Source: Streptomyces sp. CB03234 (GTDB taxonomy: Bacteria > Actinomycetota > Actinomycetes > Streptomycetales > Streptomycetaceae). Taken from it: a stretch of DNA of 64,000 bases. Both the position numbers and the translations under genes were made by a program. This document shows, in pieces, positions 9,093-17,138 of this stretch. Under the pieces are notes generated by a model, which was not told the DNA's origin, searched no databases, and was given only the letters and a program-made list of their open reading frames with translations. The first letter of the stretch is position 1. Each line of letters begins with the position of its first letter. The stretch is taken from assembly GCF_001905885.1 (NCBI RefSeq), contig NZ_LIYH01000002.1, forward strand, positions 859,591 to 923,590, given 5' to 3'.

Positions 9093-9359
9093 CTACGACT
9101 TCCGGGACCAGGGCCAGTTCAGCCGGCGCCGCTCGCGCCCCTCGGGGGCGTACTCGTACTTCCAGCCCCGCTGGAGCCCGAGACGCCTGGTGTAGCCGGA
9201 GGGGACGCGGCGGTAGACGTGGACGGCGGGCGGGCCGCCGTCACCGGCCGGGACGGGGACCGTGTACCACTTGGGCGGATGGCCGGTCAGGCCGGTCAGG
9301 ACCGGCAGGACCCGGCCGTCCAGCGGGCCGCCGTAGAAGGGGGTGTTCTCGCTTCGCAC
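9093..9359 (-). CDS. Small conserved protein, unknown function
   Basis: Protein of 88 residues from a GTG start at 9359. Sequence begins [19 protein letters not shown] and contains a YTVPV strand, [10 protein letters not shown] and a basic end; the FYGGPLDGR...Y.R pattern resembles small actinobacterial proteins of unknown function. No signal peptide or membrane segment. It sits 10 nt downstream of the TetR stop on the same strand and could be the last gene of that operon. Confidence 0.7.
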   Translation of the reverse strand: MRSENTPFYGGPLDGRVLPVLTGLTGHPPKWYTVPVPAGDGGPPAVHVYRRVPSGYTRRLGLQRGWKYEYAPEGRERRRLNWPWSRKS

Positions 9360-9369
9360 CCCGCCAGTG

Positions 9370-10098
9370 TCACAGGAGGTGCGCGGCCTCGCTCACCACG
9401 GGGATCACCCGGCGCGCCAGCGTGCCCACCGGCCCCTCGGCCGTCTCCTGCGACAGCAGCACCGCCACCGCCCCGGCCGTCTGCTCGTCGGTCGCGGCGG
9501 TCGCCGTCAGCAGTGCGATCAGGTGGTCGACCAGCCAGGCGCGCAACTCGCCGGCGGGCGGCCGCTTGTCCTCGTCCAGCCAGATGAGTGACGCCGCCTC
9601 GACCGCCGCGATCCACGTACGCACCATCATCCGCAGCCTCGGCCCCGGGTCCGGCACACCCAGGTGGAGCAGAATCTGCTCGGCGGCCGCGCGCCGCACC
9701 TCGTCGACGATCGCGGTCGTACGGGACGTCTCGGCGACGCTGCCGCCCTGGAGCAGGGCGCTGAACCCGGCGTCGTGCTGGTCGACGAAGGCGAGGTACC
9801 GGTCGAGGACGCGGGCGAGCCGCTCGGTGGGCGGGCCGACGGCAGGTTCGGCGAAGCACAGCTCCAGCTCGTCGGCCGCCGACCGCAGCGCCGCCTCGTA
9901 CAACTCCTGCTTGCCGCCCGCGAAGTAGCGGTACACGAGTGGGCGCGAGACACCGGCCGCCTCGGCGACGTCGTCGAGCGAGACGTCCTCCGGCGCCCGG
10001 TGCGCGAAGAGCGAGAGGGCGACGCCGAGGAGCTGTGTACGGCGCTCCCCGACGCTGAGCCGTCGGTACGCGGGCGTGGGCGCGGCGGCACTGGTCAT
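9370..10098 (-). CDS. TetR-family transcriptional repressor
   Basis: TetR-type regulator of 242 residues. The N-terminal helix-turn-helix is clear: [49 protein letters not shown]; the C-terminal ligand domain is all-alpha and unassigned. An alternative GTG/ATG eight codons upstream is possible, but ATG 10098 has a TACGCT box exactly 6 nt before it (10105-10110), arguing for a leaderless start there. The gene follows the AurF-like oxygenase by 42 nt in the same direction, so it likely regulates that gene and the divergent ferritin-like gene. Confidence 0.9.
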   Translation of the reverse strand: MTSAAAPTPAYRRLSVGERRTQLLGVALSLFAHRAPEDVSLDDVAEAAGVSRPLVYRYFAGGKQELYEAALRSAADELELCFAEPAVGPPTERLARVLDRYLAFVDQHDAGFSALLQGGSVAETSRTTAIVDEVRRAAAEQILLHLGVPDPGPRLRMMVRTWIAAVEAASLIWLDEDKRPPAGELRAWLVDHLIALLTATAATDEQTAGAVAVLLSQETAEGPVGTLARRVIPVVSEAAHLL

Positions 10099-10104
10099 GC
10101 CCGC

Positions 10105-10110
10105 AGCGTA
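10105..10110 (-). promoter_or_regulatory. -10 box of probable leaderless tetR transcript
   Basis: On the minus strand TACGCT is followed by 6 nt and the ATG at 10098. TANNNT at this spacing is the usual -10 of leaderless mRNAs in Streptomyces; there is no Shine-Dalgarno. This implies that tetR has its own promoter in addition to any read-through from the oxygenase gene. Confidence 0.5.
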
Positions 10111-10140
10111 ACTCCGCCCCATCCTCCGTAGGGCCGGGCT

Positions 10141-11076
10141 TCAGGCGAGGAGGCCGGAACTCTTCCAGAGCCTGCGGCCCACGCCCCGCAGCACCCCGAT
10201 GTCGTCGAGGAAGTCCGTCAGCCGCCTGGCGCCCGACTGCATGACCTCGCGGCGGTGGCCGCTGGCCCTGACCTGGGCGACCGCCTCGCGCCGGTCGAGG
10301 CCGACGTTCTCGTACACCTGGGGGTTGACGAAGCAGACGGAGAAGACGCGCGCCGCCTCGCCGCAGCTGAGCCGGGTGAACTCCTGCTCCCAGCGCGGGG
10401 CGGTCACCATCTGGCGGCGCAACTCCTCGCGCGCGTACCGGACGTGGCGGGCCTCCTCCACCACATGGATGCGGGTCACGCCGCGCACCAGGGTCTGGAC
10501 GCGCTCGTCGGGGAAGGTGAGGCGCTGCATCCAGTCGAGGATCTCCTCACCGAGCAGCGTGGCGGCGAACGAACCGGGGGTCGTCGACACGGTCTTCAGG
10601 ACGCGTGCCATGTTGTGGTAGACGCGCGGCACCTGGTACGCCGGGGCCTCGCCCTTCTGGATCATCTTCGCGAACATCATCGAGTGGCGGCACTCGTCCG
10701 CGATCTCCGTGAGCGCGTACCGCACATGGTTGCTGGTGACCGACTTGTCGTAGATGTGCCGGACCAGCAACTGCATCAGGATGATCTCGAACCAGATGCC
10801 GAGCGAGGCGAGCGACGCGGCCTCGTGCCGGGCCAGGTCCATCCGCTGCTCCTCGGACATCTTCCGCCACAGCGGGGTGTCGTAGAGGGAGACCAGCTCC
10901 GGCGGCCAGAACCACTTGCCGTCCTCGATGGGGGCGTCCCAGTCGAGTTCCTTGTCGGGGTCGAAGGAGTGCTTGGCCGAGGACTCGAGCAGGCGCTCGG
11001 CGACCTGTTCGCGGTCCCGGAGCGGGCCGAGCGCGTCGCGGAGCAGACGTATGTCGCGTTCGGTCACGGTCGTCAT
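10141..11076 (-). CDS. AurF-like diiron oxygenase
   Basis: Protein of 311 residues of the AurF (p-aminobenzoate N-oxygenase) superfamily, which uses a carboxylate-bridged diiron centre and O2. Metal-ligand motifs are all present and in order: ARHEAASLASLGIWFE, EIADECRHSMMF, LLGEEILDW and HVVEEARHVRYA. No secondary-metabolite cluster is adjacent, so the substrate is unknown; the family also includes uncharacterised alkyl- or amine-directed oxygenases. A good Shine-Dalgarno (GAGGT) precedes the ATG. It is divergent from another diiron protein and upstream of tetR. Confidence 0.85.
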   Translation of the reverse strand: MTTVTERDIRLLRDALGPLRDREQVAERLLESSAKHSFDPDKELDWDAPIEDGKWFWPPELVSLYDTPLWRKMSEEQRMDLARHEAASLASLGIWFEIILMQLLVRHIYDKSVTSNHVRYALTEIADECRHSMMFAKMIQKGEAPAYQVPRVYHNMARVLKTVSTTPGSFAATLLGEEILDWMQRLTFPDERVQTLVRGVTRIHVVEEARHVRYAREELRRQMVTAPRWEQEFTRLSCGEAARVFSVCFVNPQVYENVGLDRREAVAQVRASGHRREVMQSGARRLTDFLDDIGVLRGVGRRLWKSSGLLA

Positions 11077-11236
11077 GAGCGGGGCACCTCGCGCAGTTGG
11101 TGTTACCGGGGGTCACTCCTTATGAGACTGCCTGTCAGTAAGGCCGTCAATCCCCTGTGCCCGACTTGTTGACCCGGCGTCTACCAACGTGTGAGCCTGC
11201 CAAGTACCCGTCAGCGCACAGGCGAAGGAGCCGTCC
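11077..11236. promoter_or_regulatory. Divergent promoter region between two diiron genes
   Basis: The 160-bp spacer separates the AurF-like gene (minus) and the ferritin-like gene (plus). Near its centre, 11119-11142, CTTATGAG...CAGTAAG forms an imperfect inverted repeat (CTTA/TAAG ends, inner ACTG/CAGT), the most likely TetR operator. The + strand start is preceded by GGCGAAGGAG, a good Shine-Dalgarno. Confidence 0.45.
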
Positions 11237-12340
11237 GTGTCGACGCACGACCTCTACAGCAAGGACCCGGGAGACCCGACCTGGCAGGTGCCCGCCACCG
11301 GCGCGGCCCGTTTCAGCTGGGAGTACGACGACGGCCGCGACCGGCTGCTGGCCCTCTACCAGAAGGGCAAGGACAAGCAGTGGGACGGCGCCAGGCGCAT
11401 CGACTGGGACCTGGAGGTCGACCCGTACGACCCCCTCGGCACCCCGGACGAGGCGCTGACGCTGTACGGGACGCGCCACTGGGCGAAGATGACCGAGAAG
11501 GACAAGGGCGAGCTGCGCAAGCACTACGCCTCCTGGCAGTTCAGCCAGTTCCTGCACGGCGAGCAGGGCGCGATGATCTGCGCGGCCCGGATCGTGGAGT
11601 CCGTGCCCGACCTGGACGCCAAGTTCTACTCCGCCACCCAGACCATGGACGAGGCCCGGCACGCCGAGATCTACGGCCGCTTCCTGCACGAGAAGGTGGG
11701 GATGCTCTACCCCATCAACGACAACCTCCAGGGCCTGCTGGGCGACACCCTCCGCGACTCCCGCTGGGACATGCCCTACCTCGGCATGCAGGTCCTCATC
11801 GAAGGCCTCGCCCTCGCCGCGTTCGGGATGATCCGGGACACGACGGACAAGCCGCTGCCGAAGCAGATCCTGGCGTACGTCATGCAGGACGAGGCCCGGC
11901 ACGTCGCCTTCGGGCGGATGGCGCTGCGCGACTACTACCAGCAGCTCACCGACGCCGAACTGCGCGAACGCGAGGAGTTCGTCATCGAGGGCTGCTACCT
12001 CATGCGCGACCGGCTGCGCGGTGTGGAGGTGCTGGAGAACTTCGGTGTCTCCACGAAGGAGGCGGAGGAGTACTCCGAGCAGTCCGAATTCCTCCACCTC
12101 TTCCGCAAACTCCTCTTCAGCCGCATCGTCCCCTGCGTCAAGGACATCGGCCTGTGGGGCGAGCGGCTCCAGAAGGCCTACGTCGACATGGGGGTCTTCG
12201 AGCTGGGCGACTCCAACCTGGACCTGCTGATGACCCAGGACGAGGAGATCGCCGAGCAGCTCGACCGCGAACGGTTCGCGGCCGAGGAGGCCGAGCGGGT
12301 CGCGGAGGTGACCGAGGCGATCGCGGAGGGTGGCTCGTGA
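11237..12340 (+). CDS. Ferritin-like diiron protein
   Basis: Cytoplasmic ferritin/ribonucleotide-reductase-like protein of 367 residues. Diiron ligands are visible as QFLHGEQGAM, TMDEARHAEIY, LIEGLALAAFG and MQDEARHVAFG, two EX28-30DEARH-type units of a four-helix bundle. Proteins of this type oxidise or desaturate hydrophobic substrates, but this one cannot be assigned. It is divergent from the AurF-like oxygenase; two diiron enzymes with one TetR regulator suggest a joint oxidative pathway, which is an inference from context. GTG start with AAGGAG upstream. Confidence 0.85.
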   Translation: MSTHDLYSKDPGDPTWQVPATGAARFSWEYDDGRDRLLALYQKGKDKQWDGARRIDWDLEVDPYDPLGTPDEALTLYGTRHWAKMTEKDKGELRKHYASWQFSQFLHGEQGAMICAARIVESVPDLDAKFYSATQTMDEARHAEIYGRFLHEKVGMLYPINDNLQGLLGDTLRDSRWDMPYLGMQVLIEGLALAAFGMIRDTTDKPLPKQILAYVMQDEARHVAFGRMALRDYYQQLTDAELREREEFVIEGCYLMRDRLRGVEVLENFGVSTKEAEEYSEQSEFLHLFRKLLFSRIVPCVKDIGLWGERLQKAYVDMGVFELGDSNLDLLMTQDEEIAEQLDRERFAAEEAERVAEVTEAIAEGGS

Positions 12341-12363
12341 TCAGGGCCTTCGTGCCCGTGACG

Positions 12364-12369
12364 TAGCCT
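12364..12369 (+). promoter_or_regulatory. -10 box of probable leaderless transcript
   Basis: TAGCCT followed by 6 nt and the ATG at 12376, with no Shine-Dalgarno. It lies in the 35-nt gap after the ferritin-like gene. Confidence 0.45.
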
Positions 12370-12375
12370 GCGGGC

Positions 12376-13221
12376 ATGACCATGCCGCCTCCGCCCCAGC
12401 AGCCGCCCGGCCCGTACCCGGGCCCGTACCAGCAGCAGCCGCAGCCCGGCCCGTACCCCGGCGGGCAGCCCGGCCCGTACGGTGCCCAGCCCGGCCCCTA
12501 CGGTGCGCAGCCCGGCTTCCCGCAGCAGTACCCCGGGCAGCCGGGGCCGTACGGCGGCCCGATACCCCCGCAGCCGCCGCGCAAGAAGCGCACCGGGCTG
12601 GTCGTCGGCATCGTCGCCGGATCCCTCGTCCTGCTCGGCTGCCTCGGCTACGGCGTCAAGATGGTCATCGACGGCGCCGGGGACGACACGCCCTTCCCTG
12701 AGGCCACGCACAAGCTCACCGTCCCCAAGACGCTCCTGGACAGCGAGTACACGCTCGCCCAGGACATGTCCGGCACCGAGGGCAAGAAGGTGCTGGAGGA
12801 CACCTACGACCCCAACGTCCGCACGGGCGGAGCGGCCGTGGCCCAGTACACCGCCCAGAAGGACGGCGGGCTCAAGGCACTCGTCGTCTCCGGGTACTAC
12901 GGCCAGATCAAGAACCCCGACGTCCAGCGGCGCAGCCTGCTGAGCGGCGCCGGCACCGCGCAGAACGCGAAGATCGAGACACCCGCCAAGGACGTCACCC
13001 CGGCCGGCTCCGACGTCAAGGTCGAGTGCGAGGTGCTCACCAACACCGAGGCGGGCAACAAGGTCACCTTCCCCATGTGCGCCTGGGCCGACGGCAACAC
13101 CGCCGCCGGTGTCGCCGTCGTCGACGCGGCGAACGTCGGCCAGAAGCCCGAGGACATCGACCTGGCCGCGGCCGCCGAGCTGACCTTGAAGGTCCGTTCG
13201 GAGATACGCCTGCCGCTCTAG
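12376..13221 (+). CDS. Proline-rich N-terminus, single-pass membrane protein
   Basis: Protein of 281 residues with a Pro/Gly/Gln/Tyr-rich cytoplasmic tail (residues 1-70, repeats of QPGPYGA), a Lys/Arg stop and one membrane helix (LVVGIVAGSLVLLGCLGYGV, about 76-95), then an extracytoplasmic domain of about 180 residues carrying two cysteines (VECEV and FPMCAW) that may pair. Many such proteins of unknown function occur in Streptomyces. The stop overlaps the convergent DUF3291 stop by 4 nt. Confidence 0.8.
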   Translation: MTMPPPPQQPPGPYPGPYQQQPQPGPYPGGQPGPYGAQPGPYGAQPGFPQQYPGQPGPYGGPIPPQPPRKKRTGLVVGIVAGSLVLLGCLGYGVKMVIDGAGDDTPFPEATHKLTVPKTLLDSEYTLAQDMSGTEGKKVLEDTYDPNVRTGGAAVAQYTAQKDGGLKALVVSGYYGQIKNPDVQRRSLLSGAGTAQNAKIETPAKDVTPAGSDVKVECEVLTNTEAGNKVTFPMCAWADGNTAAGVAVVDAANVGQKPEDIDLAAAAELTLKVRSEIRLPL

Positions 13222-13670
13222 CCGAGGTCCCCCGGCGGGAAGGTCCTCCGCAGCGTGAACGCGTGCGGTGTCGGGCCCTGTTCGCGCAGGTGGAGGAGGC
13301 GCTTCTCGGCCTCCTCCACCGTCGGGCGGTGCCCCGCCTCCACCCACCACAGCGCGGTCATCGCCTCCTTGACCCGCTCGAACCACTCGTGCCGGCGGCT
13401 CAGCAGCTCCCGGTGCCGGCCCCGGTACATGAACGCCGTCAGGGCGTCGATGTCCCGCCACACCGACAAGTTGATGATCAGCCACTCGTCGCCGAACACC
13501 GGTACGTCGGTGGCGTCGCCGCCCTCGCTCTGCAGCCGCCAGACGAAACCGTCGGTGGCGTCGGCCGTGGCGTTCACCGGGTCGAGCGCGTCGACGAAGT
13601 CCTTCAACTCCGGCGAGTCCAGGGGGAATCTGAGCCGGGCGATGTTCACCTGTGCGAGCTGGAAGTCCAT
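13218..13670 (-). CDS. DUF3291 protein
   Basis: Protein of 150 residues of the DUF3291 family, related to dimeric ferredoxin-like (antibiotic monooxygenase-like) folds. Signature segments are FQLAQVNIARLRFPLDSPEL at the start, FVWRLQSEGGDAT, and NLSVWRDIDALTAFMYRGRHRE in the middle; function is unknown. ATG 13670 is chosen over a longer frame because the protein family begins there and a TATGGT box stands 6 nt before it. Confidence 0.85.
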   Translation of the reverse strand: MDFQLAQVNIARLRFPLDSPELKDFVDALDPVNATADATDGFVWRLQSEGGDATDVPVFGDEWLIINLSVWRDIDALTAFMYRGRHRELLSRRHEWFERVKEAMTALWWVEAGHRPTVEEAEKRLLHLREQGPTPHAFTLRRTFPPGDLG

Positions 13671-13676
13671 GGGCGC

Positions 13677-13682
13677 ACCATA
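13677..13682 (-). promoter_or_regulatory. -10 box of probable leaderless DUF3291 transcript
   Basis: Minus-strand TATGGT, 6-nt spacer, then ATG 13670, without Shine-Dalgarno. Confidence 0.5.
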
Positions 13683-13713
13683 ATCACGGCCCTGACGGCC
13701 GCCCGCCCGCATT

Positions 13714-15219
13714 TCACGGACCGAGACGACCGGCGCCGCGCCGCTCCTCCGCCCGCCGCTCCTCCTCCCGCAGCGCCACCTCCATCACCGAGCGGGCGAT
13801 CGGCGCCGCGCTGCCCCCACCGCTGATGTCCTCCCGGTTCGCCGACGCGTCCTCCACGACCACCGCCACCGCGACCGCCGGCCGTCCGGTGTCCTCCCGC
13901 TGCGCCCAGCCGATGAACCACGCGTACGGAGTGCCGATGTTGCCCACGCCGTGCTGCGCCGTGCCGGTCTTGCCGCCGACCTTCGCGCCCGGGATCGCCG
14001 CGTTGCTGCCCGAACCGCCGTCCACGACGTCCACCATCAGCTGCTGCAGCCGCAGCGCCGTCGGCGGCAGCATCGCCTGCCGGTAGGTACGGCGGACGGC
14101 TTGCGTCACGGTGGCGCCGTCCGCCGTCGTCGTCCGGTCCACCAGGTGCGGCTGGGCGATCTCCCCACCGTTGGCGACCGCCGCGGCGACCATCGCCATC
14201 TGGAGCGGGGTGGCCGTCGTGTCGTACTGGCCGATGGCGGAGAGCGCGAGCCGGTCCAACGTCATCTCGGTGTCGAAGTTGGACCTGGCCACCGCCGACG
14301 GGACGCGCAGCGAGGCGTCGTTGAACCCGAACCGCCCCACCGCGTCGAGCATCCCGGCCGCCCCCACCTTCACCCCGAGGTGGGCCATCACCGTGTTGCA
14401 CGACCAGCGGATCGCGTACGCCAGGGAGGCGTTGCCGCAGCCCTTCGCCTCGTTGGGCAGCGCGGTGCGCGTGCCGGGCAGCAGGTACGGGTCCGGGGTG
14501 CCGGTCGGGGCGTCGACGTCCGTGACGATCCCGGCGTCCATCGCGGCCGCCGCCGTCACGATCTTGAACGTGGAGCCCGGCGGATAGGTCTGCCGCAGCG
14601 CCCGGTTGAGCATCGGCTGGTCCACCGCCGCGTTGAGCCTGTGCCACGCCGCGGCCACCTCGCGGCCGGTGCCGGACAGCAGCCCGGGGTCGTACGAGGG
14701 GCTGCTCACCAGCGCCACGATGCGCCCGCTGTACGGCTCGATGGCGGCGACGGCGCCGCGCCTGCCGCTGAGCCCCTCGTAGGCGGCGCGCTGGAGCGGC
14801 TCGCGGATGGTGGTGACGACGTCGCCGCCCGCCGGCCGCGTACGGCTGAGGTCGTGCCAGAACGGGAAGGGCGCCAGCATCGGGCTCGTCCCCGACAGGA
14901 CCGGATCCTCGGCGTGCTCCAGGAGGGTGTTTCCGTACGTCTGCGAGGCGTGCCCGGTGACCGGTGCGTACAGCGGTCCTTCGGTGTACGTGCGCTCGTG
15001 GCGCAGCTGCTCGCCGGTGTCCCTGGAGCCGGTGACGGGCGTGCCGTCGACGACGATGTCGCCGCGCGGCTCGGCGTAACGGGCCATCACCAGCCGCCGG
15101 TTGGCCGGATTCTTGTCCAGCGCCGGCGCCTCGAAGACCTGGACGCGGGCGGCGTTGACGAGCAGCGCGGCCAGCAGGAGCAGGCACAGTACGGCGGCGT
15201 GCCGGATGCAGGGGATCAC
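13714..15219 (-). CDS. Class B penicillin-binding protein (PbpA/PBP2-like transpeptidase)
   Basis: Membrane-anchored D,D-transpeptidase of 501 residues that cross-links peptidoglycan. One N-terminal membrane helix (AAVLCLLLLAALLVNAARV), a dimerisation domain with RGDIVVDGTPV, and the transpeptidase domain with active-site SxxK (GSTFK), SxN (SCN) and KTG (GKTGTAQ). GTG 15219 is chosen because it overlaps the stop of the upstream SEDS gene as GTGA; the open frame continues upstream without family similarity. The pair forms a polymerase/transpeptidase unit. Other Streptomyces carry several such pairs; which morphogenetic step this one serves is not shown here. Confidence 0.92.
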   Translation of the reverse strand: MIPCIRHAAVLCLLLLAALLVNAARVQVFEAPALDKNPANRRLVMARYAEPRGDIVVDGTPVTGSRDTGEQLRHERTYTEGPLYAPVTGHASQTYGNTLLEHAEDPVLSGTSPMLAPFPFWHDLSRTRPAGGDVVTTIREPLQRAAYEGLSGRRGAVAAIEPYSGRIVALVSSPSYDPGLLSGTGREVAAAWHRLNAAVDQPMLNRALRQTYPPGSTFKIVTAAAAMDAGIVTDVDAPTGTPDPYLLPGTRTALPNEAKGCGNASLAYAIRWSCNTVMAHLGVKVGAAGMLDAVGRFGFNDASLRVPSAVARSNFDTEMTLDRLALSAIGQYDTTATPLQMAMVAAAVANGGEIAQPHLVDRTTTADGATVTQAVRRTYRQAMLPPTALRLQQLMVDVVDGGSGSNAAIPGAKVGGKTGTAQHGVGNIGTPYAWFIGWAQREDTGRPAVAVAVVVEDASANREDISGGGSAAPIARSVMEVALREEERRAEERRGAGRLGP

Positions 15220-16568
15220 CGGACCTCCGTCACAACGGGCAGGATGGCGCCGGGCTCGACGCCCTCGGGCTCGGGAGCGCGGGCGGAGTCGCTGACGCGG
15301 ATCAGCAGAGCGACGATGATCCAGTTGGTGACGACCGACGAACCACCCTGCGCCAGAAAGGGCATGGCCATGCCGGTGAGCGGGATCAGGCCCATCACCC
15401 CGCCCGCGATGACGAACACCTGGAGAGCGGGGATGGAGGCCAGACCGGTGGCCAGGAGCCGGCCGAACGGATCCCGCAGCGCCAGTCCGGCCCGGAACCC
15501 GCGCGCCACCAGCAAGGCGTACAGCAGGAAGACGGCCGTCAACCCGGCGAGTCCCAGCTCCTCGCCGGCGGTGGCCAGGATGAAGTCGGACTTGGCGGCG
15601 AACCCGATCAGCACGGAGTCCCCCAGCCCCAGCCCCGTGCCCAGCATCCCGCCCGCGGCGAAGGCGAACAGCGACTGCGCGAGCTGCCCCGGCCCCTGGC
15701 CCGCCTCGATGGACGCGAAGGGGTGCAGCCAGTCCTCCACCCGGCTGTTGACGTGCGGTTCGAGGCTGCCGACCACGAACGCCCCGGCCGCCGCCAGCAG
15801 CAGCCCGACGGCGACCCAGCCGGTGCGGCCGGTGGCCACGTACAGCAGGATCACGAACAGCCCGAAGAACAGCAGCGAGGTACCGAGGTCCCGCTCCAGC
15901 ACCAGCACGCCCACGCTGACCAGCCAGATCGCCACGACCGGCCCGAGCACCCGCCCGGTGGGCAGCTGCACGCCCCACACGCGGCGGCCGGTGTGGGTGA
16001 GGGCGTTGCGGTTCGCGGCGAGGTACGCGGCGAAGAAGACGGCGAGCAGGATCTTGGCGAACTCACCGGGCTGGAAGGAGAACCCGCCGATCCGGATCCA
16101 GATCTTCGCGCCGTTGACGGCGGGGAAGAAGATCGGCACCAGCAGCAACAGCAGCGCGGCGGCGACCGACACGTACGCGTAACCCTGCAGGGTCCGGTGG
16201 TCGCGGAGCAGGACGACCACCGCGATGAACAGCCCGACGCCGAGCGTGGACCACACCAGTTGGGTGGGCGCGGCGTGGTCGGCGGGGGTCTCCAGGTCGA
16301 GACGGTAGATCAGGACCAGCCCGAGCCCGTTGAGCAGGACCGCGATGGGCAACAGCAGCGGGTCGGCGTACGGGGCGCGGAACCGGACCGCGAGGTGCGC
16401 GAGCAGGGCGAGCAGCCCGAGCCCGGCCCCGTACGAGGCCGCGTCGGGCGGCACGGCACCGCTTCTGGCGAGACCGACGCCGACGTACCCGTACACGGCG
16501 ATGAGGACGGCCCCGACGAGGAGGGACAGCTCCACGCCCCTGCGCTTGTGCGTCCTCGGTGCGGTCAT
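15216..16568 (-). CDS. FtsW/RodA/SpoVE (SEDS) family glycan polymerase
   Basis: Polytopic membrane protein of 450 residues with about 12 hydrophobic helices, belonging to the SEDS family of peptidoglycan glycosyltransferases. Typical blocks are GVGLFIAVV, FSFQPGEFAKILLAVFFAAYL (QPGEfaKi, near residue 205), LERDLGTSLLFFG and FLAQGGSSVVTNW (near the end). It is coupled to the class B PBP downstream (4-nt overlap). ATG 16568 is preferred to an upstream TTG; a TACGTT box lies 7 nt before it. Confidence 0.92.
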   Translation of the reverse strand: MTAPRTHKRRGVELSLLVGAVLIAVYGYVGVGLARSGAVPPDAASYGAGLGLLALLAHLAVRFRAPYADPLLLPIAVLLNGLGLVLIYRLDLETPADHAAPTQLVWSTLGVGLFIAVVVLLRDHRTLQGYAYVSVAAALLLLLVPIFFPAVNGAKIWIRIGGFSFQPGEFAKILLAVFFAAYLAANRNALTHTGRRVWGVQLPTGRVLGPVVAIWLVSVGVLVLERDLGTSLLFFGLFVILLYVATGRTGWVAVGLLLAAAGAFVVGSLEPHVNSRVEDWLHPFASIEAGQGPGQLAQSLFAFAAGGMLGTGLGLGDSVLIGFAAKSDFILATAGEELGLAGLTAVFLLYALLVARGFRAGLALRDPFGRLLATGLASIPALQVFVIAGGVMGLIPLTGMAMPFLAQGGSSVVTNWIIVALLIRVSDSARAPEPEGVEPGAILPVVTEVR

Positions 16569-16575
16569 GTCAGGC

Positions 16576-16581
16576 AACGTA
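16576..16581 (-). promoter_or_regulatory. -10 box of probable leaderless SEDS/PBP operon transcript
   Basis: Minus-strand TACGTT, 7-nt spacer, ATG 16568; no Shine-Dalgarno present. Confidence 0.45.
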
Positions 16582-17138
16582 GCAAGCGGGGCGGCATATG
16601 TCCGTTATGCCGGGTGTGCGGCGCACCGCCGGGACGGTGCCGTGCCCCTCCCACCGGCCCGCAGTCGCCCTCCACCCGCGGCGGTGCCGTGCCCCCTCCC
16701 ACCGGCCCGCAGTCGGCCACCGGCCGGGGTGGGGCCGTGCAGGGTCGTCCCCGCAGAGGTTGGCGGCGACACGTGGGCTCCCAACCGGAGAACCCAAGGC
16801 CGCCGGCCTCGTGGGGGTGCCCCCTCTGGGGGAGAGACGAGCCCGGAGGGGCCACGCCCCCCATGCACCGGGGGTAGCCGCCGCTCGGGCACCGCCCCGG
16901 GGGGAACCGAGAAAAGGCGCCGCCCCGTTCCGTTGTGCCCACCCTCCCTCAAGCTCTCGGCTTCGCTCGAGCAGGGGGGACCCCCATCGCCCCTGCGGAA
17001 CGATTGCCCACAACGGGGGCCGGGAGGGGTACCGCCCTGCGGGACGACTGCCCACAACGGGGAGGGGAGGCACCGCCCCAGGGGCGACCGCCCAGAACGG
17101 GGGCACCGCCCCAGGGGCGACCGCCCACAACGGGGGCG
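16582..17138. repeat. Gene-free, repeat-rich spacer
   Basis: About 560 bp without a convincing gene. It holds a direct repeat (GGTGCCGTGCCCC..TCCCACCGGCCCGCAGTCG, copies near 16636 and 16684), a dispersed hairpin element at 16941-16986, and three or four near-identical units of CACCGCCCCAGGGGCGACCG plus CCCACAACGGGG between about 16990 and 17135. Third-position bias and family similarity are lacking in all six frames. Such spacer repeats are common in Streptomyces and can form multiple hairpins that terminate transcription. Confidence 0.7.
16941..16986. repeat. Dispersed hairpin element (copy 1)
   Basis: Contains CAAGCTCTCGGC, then TCGCTCGAGCAGGGGGG and a run of C: an imperfect stem-loop element seen many times in Streptomyces spacers. 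A diverged copy (33 of 39 aligned bases identical over the core) lies inside rho at 55104-55149. Confidence 0.7.

Noticed and set aside
16941..17135. CRISPR-like array in the repeat-rich spacer
   Set aside because: Units are few, adjacent or unevenly spaced, without unique spacers, and no cas genes are near.
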